Positions 1 through 6,951 are shown, numbered from the stretch's first letter. The stretch: DNA of 10,454 nucleotides from a bacterium (GCA_022844575.1 JALHLL010000116.1:1-10454), one strand, 5' to 3'. A program made the numbers and translations. Notes: a model not told the origin generated them from the letters alone.

Positions 1-303
1 GATGATAACACCGCTATTGCAGCGCAAGCAGGTATATCCGGTAGTACCAAAATAGGAAAACGAGTACGTATAGGCGGGCAAGCGGGTTTGGCAGGACACA
101 TGTCGCTTGCCGATGATGTAACGATGTTAGCACAAAGCGGCGTAGGTAAAAATATAACAAAATCGGGAGCGTATCTTGGCTCACCGGCTAAGGAATACTC
201 TACTGCCGTACGTATAGAAGGCGGTTTGCGTATGTTACCGCAGTTGATAAAGGATGTACAGGAATTAAGAAACAGAATACAAGAACTCGAACAAAACAAA
301 TAG
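1..303 (+). CDS. lpxD: LpxD, UDP-3-O-acylglucosamine N-acyltransferase (C-terminal part, cut by left edge)
   Basis: LpxD transfers a 3-hydroxyacyl chain from acyl carrier protein to the amino group of UDP-3-O-acylglucosamine, the third step of lipid A synthesis, in the cytoplasm. Only the last 100 residues are present; the reading frame is open to base 1, so the start lies outside the window. The visible part shows hexapeptide-repeat (left-handed beta-helix) sequence with I/V/L-G-x4 periodicity (residues 5-45), then GAYLGSPAKEY and an acidic/basic C-terminal helix. It aligns without gaps to the E. coli enzyme as I recall it: the histidine in AGHMSL (in-window residue 33) corresponds to His276. 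The catalytic His239 equivalent would lie just upstream of base 1. The stop is 2 nt before the lpxC-fabZ start, so the two genes are almost certainly co-transcribed and probably translationally coupled. Confidence 0.95.
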   Translation, partial: DDNTAIAAQAGISGSTKIGKRVRIGGQAGLAGHMSLADDVTMLAQSGVGKNITKSGAYLGSPAKEYSTAVRIEGGLRMLPQLIKDVQELRNRIQELEQNK

Positions 304-305
304 AT

Positions 306-1712
306 ATGGTCGTTAATCAAAGAACAATAGGCGAGTCCGTTTCACTTTCAGGTGTGGGCTTACATACCGGAAACTTATCAACCGTTACATTCCATCCGGC
401 ACCCGAACATTACGGTTTCCGTTTTGTTCGCAGCGATATTGAGGGTATGCCCGAAATACCTGCATTAGCCGAGTATGTTACTGATATTGCACGTGGCACT
501 ACATTAACGTATAATGATGCAAAGGTTCATACGGTAGAACATGTATTAGCCGCTTTAGTTGGTTTGCAAATTGATAATTGCCGTATTGAATTGGATTCAA
601 ATGAACCTCCTGTAGCTGATGGCAGTGCTTTGCCTTTTGCCGAGCTATTGTTAAAGGCGGGTATTAAGGAGCAGAAAGCACCGAAAGATTACTTAGTAAT
701 AGATACGCCCATACGATACACCGATGAGGAAAAAGGTGTTGATATAGTCGCATTGCCGAATGATGATTTCAGAATTACGGTGATGGTGGATTATAATAAT
801 CCGGCTCTCGGCAGCCAGCATAGCGGTATTTTTAATTTGGAGCGCGAGTTCATGACCGAATTTGCACCGGCACGGACATTCTGTTTTCTTACGGAAGTGG
901 AGATGCTCCATAAACAAGGGCTGATACGCGGCGGTTCCATTGATAATGCGGTAGTTATAGTTGATAAGGATATGAGCCAAGAAGAACTCACGGAAATGTT
1001 TCTTTCATTGGGTTTGCAACAAGATATTCTTCTCGGCACAAACGGTATTCTTAATAATAATCATTTGCGTTTTAAGAATGAACCCGCAAGGCATAAACTG
1101 CTCGATATGTTGGGCGATTTGGCACTTGTAGGCGTACCGATGAAAGCCCAAATTCTTGCGGCAAGGCCCGGACATGCAAGCAATATAGCATTTGCAAAAA
1201 AAGTACGTGAACTATATGAGCAAAAGAAGATTCAGAAGAAAACCCAAACAAAAAAACGTGACGGTTTGGTATATGATATAAGCGATATTATGAAAGTATT
1301 GCCCCATCGTTACCCTTTTTTGCTTGTTGATAGAATAACGGAGTTTGATGCACAGGAAAATAGAATTGTAGGGTTTAAGAATGTAACGATAAACGAACCG
1401 TTTTTTATCGGACACTTCCCCGAAAAACCGATTATGCCCGGGGTACTTATTCTTGAAGCAATGGGGCAAACCGGTGGACTTCTATTGTTAAATTATGGCG
1501 GATTACAAGAAAATAAACTGGTAATGTTCATAAGTATGGATAATATCAAGTTCAGAAAACCTGTTGTGCCGGGCGACCGTTTGGTTATGGAGGTAATCAT
1601 GACGCAACGACGCTTTAATACCTTTACACTGGAAGCAAAAGCATATGTGGATGATAAGTTGGTAGCGGAGGCGCAGTTAAGGGCTGCCGTTGTGGATAAG
1701 GAGGGTAAATAA
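306..1712 (+). CDS. lpxC/fabZ: Bifunctional LpxC-FabZ: UDP-3-O-acyl-GlcNAc deacetylase / 3-hydroxyacyl-ACP dehydratase
   Basis: This is one 468-residue protein with two enzymes in series. Residues 1-305 are LpxC, the zinc deacetylase that commits UDP-3-O-acyl-GlcNAc to lipid A. Glu78 and His79 (HTVEH motif), His263 and Asp267 (RHKLLDMLGD), and His290 (RPGHAS) match the catalytic and zinc-binding residues of the E. coli enzyme. A lysine-rich linker spans about 301-320. Residues 321-468 are FabZ, the hotdog-fold dehydratase of fatty acid elongation: LPHRYPFLLVDR (332-343), catalytic His370 in GHFP, and Glu384 in PGVLILEAM, with the same 14-residue spacing as E. coli His54/Glu68. The natural fusion is known from Bacteroidota/Chlorobiota relatives, and total length fits. 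The ATG at 306 has no clear Shine-Dalgarno, which fits coupling to lpxD 2 nt upstream. No lpxA follows; the unit ends at a hairpin. Confidence 0.97.
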   Translation: MVVNQRTIGESVSLSGVGLHTGNLSTVTFHPAPEHYGFRFVRSDIEGMPEIPALAEYVTDIARGTTLTYNDAKVHTVEHVLAALVGLQIDNCRIELDSNEPPVADGSALPFAELLLKAGIKEQKAPKDYLVIDTPIRYTDEEKGVDIVALPNDDFRITVMVDYNNPALGSQHSGIFNLEREFMTEFAPARTFCFLTEVEMLHKQGLIRGGSIDNAVVIVDKDMSQEELTEMFLSLGLQQDILLGTNGILNNNHLRFKNEPARHKLLDMLGDLALVGVPMKAQILAARPGHASNIAFAKKVRELYEQKKIQKKTQTKKRDGLVYDISDIMKVLPHRYPFLLVDRITEFDAQENRIVGFKNVTINEPFFIGHFPEKPIMPGVLILEAMGQTGGLLLLNYGGLQENKLVMFISMDNIKFRKPVVPGDRLVMEVIMTQRRFNTFTLEAKAYVDDKLVAEAQLRAAVVDKEGK

Positions 1713-1725
1713 TCGTTCAGAAAAG

Positions 1726-1799
1726 GATGAGGGAATACACTGCGAAAAGAACAATTTTACCTATTTGGTAAAATGGATTCGCTGTATTGCTCATCTTTT
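1726..1799 (+). terminator. Long composite hairpin with T runs after lpxC-fabZ, probable terminator
   Basis: Four nested complementary blocks make an imperfect stem of about 25 pairs: GATGAG 1726-1731 with CTCATC 1790-1795, AATACA 1734-1739 with TGTATT 1783-1788, GCGAA 1742-1746 with TTCGC 1778-1782, and ATTTTACC 1754-1761 with GGTAAAAT 1767-1774 around a 5-nt loop. TTTT follows directly, and a second T run lies at 1804-1808. AAAA at 1721-1724 precedes the left arm, so the structure could also act in the opposite direction. It begins 14 nt after the lpxC-fabZ stop and ends about 27 nt before tRNA-His, which suits a terminator separating the two. It is longer and more interrupted than a usual intrinsic terminator. 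Confidence 0.6.
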
Positions 1800-1825
1800 A
1801 CTATTTTTGTGACCCTATAAGGTAT

Positions 1826-1899
1826 GGCGGGCGTAGCTCAGTTGGTAGAGCAGCGGATTGTGGTTCCGCATGTCGCGGGTTCAAGCCCCGTCGCTCGCC
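1826..1899 (+). tRNA. trnH: tRNA-His (anticodon GTG)
   Basis: A full cloverleaf can be folded by eye. The acceptor stem is 1827-1833 with 1892-1898 (one G-T wobble). The D stem is GCTC/GAGC. The anticodon stem is GCGGA 1853-1857 with TCCGC 1865-1869, enclosing TT-GTG-GT with the anticodon at 1860-1862. The variable loop is 1870-1874, and the T arm is 1875-1891 with loop TTCAAGC. The extra G at 1826 pairs opposite the discriminator C at 1899, giving the G-1 required by histidyl-tRNA synthetase. CCA is not encoded (CAC follows), so it must be added after transcription. No other tRNA is adjacent. The sequence upstream includes TATTTTTG (1802-1809), which resembles a Bacteroidota -7 box, but the match is not strong enough for me to call a promoter. 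Confidence 0.97.
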
Positions 1900-1907
1900 C
1901 ACACTTC

Positions 1908-1949
1908 GGAGGGTTTTTTTGCCGGTGCAGAAAGTTCCTCCTTTTTTTT
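1908..1949 (+). terminator. Weak terminator-like signal after tRNA-His
   Basis: GGAGG (1908-1912) can pair with CCTCC (1937-1941), and eight T residues follow at 1942-1949. The loop is long (24 nt) and contains its own T run at 1914-1920, so the stem is only five pairs and not compelling. The position just downstream of the tRNA fits a transcription end. Simple T-run pausing without this stem is an equally good explanation. Confidence 0.3.
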
Positions 1950-1957
1950 GTGTTCTT

Positions 1958-2026
1958 GAGTCGCGAAATGCGGATATGCACTTCGTGTGCATAGTTATTA
2001 TTCACCGTTGCGGTAAATTCGCACTC
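1958..2026 (+). repeat. Nested inverted repeat in the tRNA-His/secD gap
   Basis: Outer arms GAGT-c-GCGAA (1958-1967) and TTCGC-ACTC (2018-2026) give nine pairs with one bulged C. Inside them sits a perfect 7-bp hairpin, TATGCAC (1975-1981) with GTGCATA (1987-1993), loop TTCGT. No T run follows, so this is not a standard terminator. It lies about 50 nt upstream of the secD start and could be a structured 5' leader, an operator, or chance. The rest of the 1900-2075 gap shows nothing else I can name. Confidence 0.3.
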
Positions 2027-2063
2027 TAATAAAAATGAAATTATTTAGTTTAAGTCATCGTTT

Positions 2064-2068
2064 GGAGG
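2064..2068 (+). promoter_or_regulatory. Shine-Dalgarno that fixes the GTG start of secD
   Basis: GGAGG at 2064-2068 stands 7 nt before the GTG at 2076-2078. The strong site and good spacing support GTG as the initiation codon, and the protein from there begins with a proper N-terminal anchor (MKQTWSRYLIIF). Confidence 0.8.
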
Positions 2069-2075
2069 CATCTGC

Positions 2076-4133
2076 GTGAAACAGACGTGGTCTCGTTATC
2101 TTATTATTTTTGCTCCACTTGTGATAGCCGGCATCTTGCTTTGGCCCACATTTCGGTCGTATCAACTCGGAAAACAAAAAGCCGAAGTTGAAACAAGCAA
2201 AGACACAGTTCGTATCAATTCATTCATGCGCGATAATGGCGAAAGCTATCGCGCAGCTAAAAACAGCAGCGTAAAACTCGGTCTTGATCTTCAAGGCGGT
2301 ATGTATGTTATGCTTGAAGTGGATATTGTAAAACTTATCGAAGAATCTGCTTTAAGAGAATCTATCGATGAAACATTCACTTCCGTTATTAATAAAACGA
2401 AAGCTGAGACGCAGAATACGGATGAGAATGTGCTTGAGGTATTTCTTGCGAACTTCAAAGCAATAGCGGAGCCGAAAGGGCGTTCGCTTATTTCTTATTT
2501 CGACATTGGCGATAGTAAAGAAATCTCCGATAATTCCATTATTGATAAATTAAAACGCGATATTGACGATGCGGTTAATCAGGCAATGGAAGTTATTCGT
2601 CAACGTGTTGACAAATACGGTGTATCGGAAGTATCAATTCAAAAACAAGGCGCAAGACGCATTGTGCTTGAGTTGCCAGGTGTTTCCAATGAAAAGGAAA
2701 TGCGCGACCTACTTTCGGGTACGGCTCGACTTGAGTTTAAACTTGTTCGCAACAATCAGGATATAGTGAAAGCACTCTATGCTGCGGATAAAGCTCTAGC
2801 TCCGAAAGACAAAAAAGCGGCTCTTGCCGCAACTACGGACACGACAAAAAAAGACAGTACAGACGTTGTTGCTAAGACGGATTCTACAAAAGCAGACTCA
2901 ACGAAAAAAGATTCGACAAAAACGGCACAAGCTGCAGATACTTCAAATCCTTATGCACATTTGCCAAAAGATCAGCAAGGTAAAGCGTATGCTGCTGACC
3001 ATAAAGTCTCAACGCTTTTACAGGTGATGTTCAAAAATGGCAATCAATATATTGATGCTACAACACAGGGCGGTTTCTTCATGACAGGTAATATTCCGAA
3101 CGGGGACTATATCTTTTATGCAAGTCGTACAAGTTTCGATAAATTGATGGGCTATCTTGCAAGTGATGCTTTAAGAGGAGTAATGCCACCGGACCTGCAA
3201 TTAGTTCGCGCAGCAAAACCTGAAGCAAACACTGCCGCGTCTCTCGATCCTGTATATCAGGTATATTGTTTAAAACGTGAGGCGGAACTAAAGGGTGATG
3301 TAATTACGGATGCTATACCGACCTTTGATCCGATGGATAATAAACCCGTTGTTTCTATGCAAATGGATTTGGACGGTGCGGAACGTTGGGCCGCAATTAC
3401 AGGCGCGAATATTAAAAAACAAATTGCTATTGTTCTTGATGATCAGGTTTACTCTGCACCTGTAGTACAGGGAAAAATTCCTAACGGAAGTTCGCAGATT
3501 TCAGGTATGGCTGATAGTAAAGAAGCAAATCTTCTTTCGGTGATATTAAAGGCAGGTGCTTTAAAAGCTCCGGTTCAAATTATCGAAGAAAGAGTAGTAG
3601 GACCTTCGTTAGGTGAGGATAATATTCAGGCGGGTATCAATGCAAGTATTCTTGCAGTTGTTTTAGTAATTGCCTTTATGATTTTATATTATCGCACCGG
3701 CGGTATGGTTGCCAATGTTGCCGTACTTATCAATGTTATATTAATGCTTGCAGGTTTAGCGGCTTTAAAAGGTACATTAACATTACCGGGTATTGGCGGT
3801 ATTATCTTAACAATCGGTATGGCGGTGGATGCAAACATCCTCATTTTTGAACGTATTCGCGAAGAAATTCGACGTGGTCGTGGCTTACGTTCGGCAATAG
3901 ATGAAGGATTCAGCAAAGCACTATCAGCCATTGTAGATTCGAACATTACTACTGCCTTAACAGGTATAATACTACTTATTCTTGGTACAGGGCCGATACA
4001 GGGTTTTGCTTTTACCTTGCTTATAGGAATTGCAACAACAATGTTTACGGCAATAATTGTTTCGAGGGCAATTCTTGAGTTGACAATGCCTGCGAGTGGT
4101 ACTTACAATTTTGGTCAACCCAAGAATGCTTAA
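2076..4133 (+). CDS. secD: SecD, protein translocase accessory subunit with periplasmic low-complexity insert
   Basis: SecD works with SecF in the inner membrane and uses the proton gradient to help pull preproteins out of the SecYEG channel. The 685 residues show TM1 at about 8-24, the LGLDLQGGMYVMLEVD motif (68-83), the P1 region with RQRVDKYGVSEVSIQ and GTARLEFKLV (175-224), and the base/head segment with VSMQMDLDGAERWA (426-439). Five hydrophobic segments follow at roughly 522-539, 544-564, 571-590, 622-638 and 643-664. GMAVDANILIFERIREE (581-597) carries Asp585, equivalent to the E. coli SecD TM4 aspartate needed for function. Unlike shorter homologues, residues about 237-295 are a K/T/D/S-rich insert containing tandem DSTK-x units, predicted to face the periplasm. 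GTG start with GGAGG. secF follows 13 nt after the stop, so they form one operon. Confidence 0.97.
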   Translation: MKQTWSRYLIIFAPLVIAGILLWPTFRSYQLGKQKAEVETSKDTVRINSFMRDNGESYRAAKNSSVKLGLDLQGGMYVMLEVDIVKLIEESALRESIDETFTSVINKTKAETQNTDENVLEVFLANFKAIAEPKGRSLISYFDIGDSKEISDNSIIDKLKRDIDDAVNQAMEVIRQRVDKYGVSEVSIQKQGARRIVLELPGVSNEKEMRDLLSGTARLEFKLVRNNQDIVKALYAADKALAPKDKKAALAATTDTTKKDSTDVVAKTDSTKADSTKKDSTKTAQAADTSNPYAHLPKDQQGKAYAADHKVSTLLQVMFKNGNQYIDATTQGGFFMTGNIPNGDYIFYASRTSFDKLMGYLASDALRGVMPPDLQLVRAAKPEANTAASLDPVYQVYCLKREAELKGDVITDAIPTFDPMDNKPVVSMQMDLDGAERWAAITGANIKKQIAIVLDDQVYSAPVVQGKIPNGSSQISGMADSKEANLLSVILKAGALKAPVQIIEERVVGPSLGEDNIQAGINASILAVVLVIAFMILYYRTGGMVANVAVLINVILMLAGLAALKGTLTLPGIGGIILTIGMAVDANILIFERIREEIRRGRGLRSAIDEGFSKALSAIVDSNITTALTGIILLILGTGPIQGFAFTLLIGIATTMFTAIIVSRAILELTMPASGTYNFGQPKNA
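2880..2924 (+). repeat. Three in-frame 15-nt repeats in secD (DSTK-x pentapeptides)
   Basis: Residues 269-283 of SecD read as three consecutive units, DSTKA, DSTKK and DSTKT, each encoded by 15 nt. A related DTTKK-DSTD lies just upstream at 2838-2864. The serine codons of the three units are all different (TCT, TCA, TCG), and Asp and Thr codons also vary. The amino acid pattern is therefore conserved while the DNA has diverged, which points to an old repeat kept at protein level. Confidence 0.85.
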
Positions 4134-4146
4134 TTAGGAGAAAACA

Positions 4147-5106
4147 ATGCAATTTTTACATGGAACAAATATTGACTTTTTGGGTAAACGCAAAACATTA
4201 ATTTACTTTTCTTTAGTACTTAATGTTCTTGGGATATTATTACCCTTTGTTTTAGGGCTTAAATTCGGTATTGACTTTACAGGCGGAGCGGAAGTAGGTG
4301 TGGAATTCTCCAAGCTGAATACAACCGCGGAAATTCGTAAAGTAATTGAACAAGGTGGGGTAGAGGGTTCGGAAATCAAATCATATGGAAAAGAGCGTCA
4401 ATTTCTTATTCGGGTACCTGTTGGTGCTTTCGGCAAAGAAGATATGCGCAAAAGCATTGAGGAGCGTTTGCAAAAAGGTTTCCCCGATGAGACGATAACA
4501 ATTCTTATGGTGAATAATATTGAAGCCAAAGTAGGGAGTGAGTTAAAAACGAAAGCCCTTATTGCGGTTGTACTTGCTATTATTGCCATAATGTTATACA
4601 TCGCTTTTCGATTTGAATTTACGTACGGAATAGGTGCTGCCATAGCAATTATTCATGATGTACTTGTGACTTTGGTTTTGGTGACCGTGTTCAGTAAATT
4701 CGGTATCATCAATTTAGAGATGAATACTTCTATGATTGCGGCTTTCTTAACCGTTATTGGTTTCTCTGTAAATGACACTGTGATCATTTTCGACCGTATT
4801 CGTGAAAACTTAGAAAAACATAAGGGAATGAACTTGATTCAACTTATGAACTTAAGTATCAATGAAACGCTTAGCCGTACGATTAACACAGTTGCAACCG
4901 TTGTTCTTGTTTTGTTCACAATGACGATTTTGGGCGGTGAGGGACTTGAGGGCTTTGCATTTACTATGCTTGTTGGTATTTTGACAGGTGCATATTCCTC
5001 TATTTATATTGCAAGTGCTTTTGTAATCTGGTACATTCAGAATGTTCAGAAAAAAGATATCGAAGGCGAGTATGAAAAACAACAAGGTCGTTTGGCTAAA
5101 GCATAA
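4147..5106 (+). CDS. secF: SecF, protein translocase accessory subunit
   Basis: SecF is the partner of SecD in the SecDF proton-driven accessory complex of the Sec translocon. In 319 residues there is TM1 at about 17-38, the FGIDFTGG motif (40-47), a periplasmic P4 region (about 50-130) ending with IEAKVGSELKTKA, and TM segments at about 136-153, 158-181, 194-215, 247-263 and 268-292. VIGFSVNDTVIIFDRIREN (203-221) contains Asp210, matching the conserved TM4 aspartate of SecF (Asp213 in E. coli). Length is normal for a stand-alone SecF, so SecD and SecF are separate here rather than fused as in some relatives. AGGAG at 4136-4140 lies 6 nt before the ATG and immediately after the secD stop. The C-terminal tail (299-319) is charged and cytoplasmic. 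Confidence 0.97.
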   Translation: MQFLHGTNIDFLGKRKTLIYFSLVLNVLGILLPFVLGLKFGIDFTGGAEVGVEFSKLNTTAEIRKVIEQGGVEGSEIKSYGKERQFLIRVPVGAFGKEDMRKSIEERLQKGFPDETITILMVNNIEAKVGSELKTKALIAVVLAIIAIMLYIAFRFEFTYGIGAAIAIIHDVLVTLVLVTVFSKFGIINLEMNTSMIAAFLTVIGFSVNDTVIIFDRIRENLEKHKGMNLIQLMNLSINETLSRTINTVATVVLVLFTMTILGGEGLEGFAFTMLVGILTGAYSSIYIASAFVIWYIQNVQKKDIEGEYEKQQGRLAKA

Positions 5107-5165
5107 CTTTTACGAAAATTCGGGCGGAATAATTCTATTTTTTTGAGTTCAGCGGTGTATTAAGT

Positions 5166-5507
5166 ATGACAATAGCATATCCACATAATGCACATAAATC
5201 TACGGCTGTTATTGAGCTTTCGGAGCAGGTGATAGGCGGTGCCGATGCAATGGATTTTTCGGCTAAAATATCTGAACTTGTTGCTTCGGGAACAAATAGA
5301 ATAATACTTGACCTTAATAAAGTAGAAATTATTAACAGTTCGGGCTTCGGTATGATTGTAGCAGCTCATACAACTGTACGAAAAAGTGCTGGAGTTTTGA
5401 TTCTTGCCAATGTACCTGTGAGAGTAAATAAGTTATTGGATATGACGCGGCTCTCTTCGATATTTACCATTGTGCCGACTTTGAAGGAAGCAATGGAACG
5501 GGAATAG
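5166..5507 (+). CDS. Small STAS-domain protein, anti-sigma factor antagonist type
   Basis: A single STAS domain of 113 residues fills the whole protein. STAS proteins of the SpoIIAA/RsbV type bind a cognate anti-sigma serine kinase and are switched off when that kinase phosphorylates a serine. The core beta strand and helix are visible as NRIILDLNKVEIINSSGFGMIV (44-65). The serine pair at 58-59 followed by Gly60 falls at the same numbers as B. subtilis SpoIIAA (Asp57-Ser58-Ser59-Gly60), but the preceding residue is Asn57 instead of Asp. The gene starts 59 nt after secF with no strong Shine-Dalgarno; no alternative in-frame start exists nearby. No kinase, PP2C phosphatase or sigma factor gene is in the window, so its partner and pathway are unknown. 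It could be co-transcribed with secDF. A strong terminator follows. Confidence 0.9.
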   Translation: MTIAYPHNAHKSTAVIELSEQVIGGADAMDFSAKISELVASGTNRIILDLNKVEIINSSGFGMIVAAHTTVRKSAGVLILANVPVRVNKLLDMTRLSSIFTIVPTLKEAMERE

Positions 5508-5551
5508 ACCGGAACCCGATTCATAAAAATGGAAAAATAAATCTTATTCTG

Positions 5552-5583
5552 AGCCCCGGTTTAGCAAAAATCGGGGCTTTTTT
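5552..5583 (+). terminator. Strong intrinsic terminator between the STAS gene and purA
   Basis: AGCCCCG (5552-5558) pairs with CGGGGCT (5572-5578). The stem extends by a G-T and three T-A pairs (5559-5562 with 5568-5571), giving 11 pairs around a 5-nt loop, then a run of T to 5583. It should end the secD-secF-STAS transcript. It leaves only 25 nt before the purA start. Confidence 0.9.
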
Positions 5584-5608
5584 ATGTTTTTTAGAGGATA
5601 AATATACT

Positions 5609-6886
5609 ATGAGTGTTCGTGTAATTGTCGGTGCGCAGTGGGGAGATGAAGGTAAAGGTAAAATAGTTGATTTGCTAAGTGAGAATGCTGATATTGTGGC
5701 ACGTTATCAGGGCGGTGCCAATGCAGGGCATACTATTGTGGCACATGGCAAAAAATATGTATTGCACCTTATACCGTCAGGTATCTTACAAGATGGCGTG
5801 CAATGTATAATAGGTAATGGAGTAGTGATTGATCCGGTAGCCCTGATGGATGAGATTGCCATACTTGAATCACTTGGTGTTTCGATATCGGGACGGCTTT
5901 TTATAAGCCATAAAGCGCATTTAATTATGCCCTACCATAAATTACTTGATAAAGCTCGCGAAGAGCATGCCGGTGCCGAACGTTCCATAGGTACTACCGG
6001 TAGAGGTATTGGGCCCTGTTATAATGATAAGTTCAACAGATCAGGTATTCGTATTGTGGATTTGCTGAATAGAGAACTCTTTTCCGAAAGGTTAAGGGCT
6101 AATATCGAGGAGAAAAACGAGCTCCTTACCAAAATATATGAAAGAGAAGAACTGAATGTCGAGAATATCATCAATGAATATTTGGAGTTCGACAAAAAAA
6201 TAGATCCATACATTACCGATACGACATTATTACTTAATAATGCCGTACGCGAAGGCAAAAGTATTTTGATGGAAGGGGCTCAGGGGGCTTTATTAGATGT
6301 TGACCACGGTACATATCCTTTTGTTACAAGTTCTAATCCGACAAGTGGGGGTGCATGCACGGGCTTGGGAGTGCCTCCTACAGCTATACATTCCATTATG
6401 GGGGTTGTAAAAGCATATAGCACAAGAGTAGGTAATGGTCCTTTTCCGACAGAACTACATGATTCCATAGGTGAACATCTCCGTAAGAACGGGCATGAGT
6501 TCGGTGCAACAACGGGCAGACCAAGACGCTGCGGATGGCTTGATTTGGTAGCTCTTAAATATTCGGTTATGGTGAACGGTATTTCGGAAATTGCTCTTAC
6601 TAAAATGGATGTGCTTGATGATTTTGAAACGATACAAATTGCCGTAGGATATAATCTTGATGGTAAATTACTAAAATCATTCCCGGCAGATTGTGATTCT
6701 TTGGAGCGACTTTCTCTCGATTATATTTCTTTAGAAGGTTGGAATCAATCGTTGGCAGATTGCAAAACTTATGAGGAATTACCTATAAAAGCGCAAGAAT
6801 ATATTAAGTTTATTGAGGATTATGTAGGTGTTCCCGTTACCATTGTTTCCACAAGCCCCGATAGGGAAGGAACGATATTGCGGTAA
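5609..6886 (+). CDS. purA: PurA, adenylosuccinate synthetase
   Basis: PurA condenses IMP with aspartate, using GTP, to adenylosuccinate, the first step from IMP to AMP, in the cytoplasm. The 425 residues match the usual length. Visible signatures: WGDEGKGK (11-18) with catalytic Asp13, GGANAGHTIV (35-44) with catalytic His41, SIGTTGRGIGPCY (126-138), EGAQGALLDVDHGTYPFVTSS (222-242, GTP/IMP site), TTGRPRRCGWLD (301-312, the loop that binds aspartate), TKMDVLD (331-337), and the C-terminal STSPDREGTI (414-423). The ATG at 5609 gives the canonical N-terminus; a weak AGAGG at 5593-5597 lies 11 nt upstream. The gene stands between two intrinsic terminators, so it appears to be a single-gene unit. 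There is hardly room for a separate promoter after the upstream terminator (see findings). Confidence 0.98.
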   Translation: MSVRVIVGAQWGDEGKGKIVDLLSENADIVARYQGGANAGHTIVAHGKKYVLHLIPSGILQDGVQCIIGNGVVIDPVALMDEIAILESLGVSISGRLFISHKAHLIMPYHKLLDKAREEHAGAERSIGTTGRGIGPCYNDKFNRSGIRIVDLLNRELFSERLRANIEEKNELLTKIYEREELNVENIINEYLEFDKKIDPYITDTTLLLNNAVREGKSILMEGAQGALLDVDHGTYPFVTSSNPTSGGACTGLGVPPTAIHSIMGVVKAYSTRVGNGPFPTELHDSIGEHLRKNGHEFGATTGRPRRCGWLDLVALKYSVMVNGISEIALTKMDVLDDFETIQIAVGYNLDGKLLKSFPADCDSLERLSLDYISLEGWNQSLADCKTYEELPIKAQEYIKFIEDYVGVPVTIVSTSPDREGTILR

Positions 6887-6913
6887 ATTGAAAAAATATA
6901 TACAATAAGCAGC

Positions 6914-6951
6914 TAAGCCCTTGGAACAATATTTCTACGGGCTTATTTTTT
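6914..6951 (+). terminator. Intrinsic terminator of purA
   Basis: TAAGCCC (6914-6920) pairs with GGGCTTA (6939-6945). The stem continues after one mismatch with 6922-6926 to 6933-6937 (one G-T), closing on a 6-nt loop. A T run follows at 6946-6951. It lies 27 nt past the purA stop. On the opposite strand the hairpin is not followed directly by T residues, so it is mainly a plus-strand terminator, though it sits where the convergent minus-strand gene also ends. Confidence 0.88.

Noticed and set aside
1778..1809. Bacteroidota-type promoter for tRNA-His (TTCG, 20 nt, TATTTTTG)
   Set aside because: The -7 match falls in a T run that is explained by the preceding terminator-like hairpin, and the -33 box is imperfect; the genome also may not use this promoter type.
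1875..1902. tRNA-His 3' end as a phage or island attachment site
   Set aside because: No integrase gene and no second copy of the tRNA 3' end was seen in the window.
1801..1992. Minus-strand frame of 63 codons across the tRNA
   Set aside because: It is antisense to the tRNA-His cloverleaf and the terminator region, with no protein features.
1787..2029. Plus-strand frame of 80 codons containing GRSSVGRAADC and RGFKPRRSP
   Set aside because: This is the well-known false translation of a tRNA gene; it runs through tRNA-His and the non-coding gap.
2563..3027. Two 67-codon plus-strand frames inside secD
   Set aside because: They lie in another frame of a conserved SecD; the lysine/threonine-rich insert creates an open arginine/leucine-rich shadow.
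5118..5141. Terminator between secF and the STAS gene (ATTC/GAAT stem with later T run)
   Set aside because: It has only four pairs and the T run is not adjacent; too weak to call.
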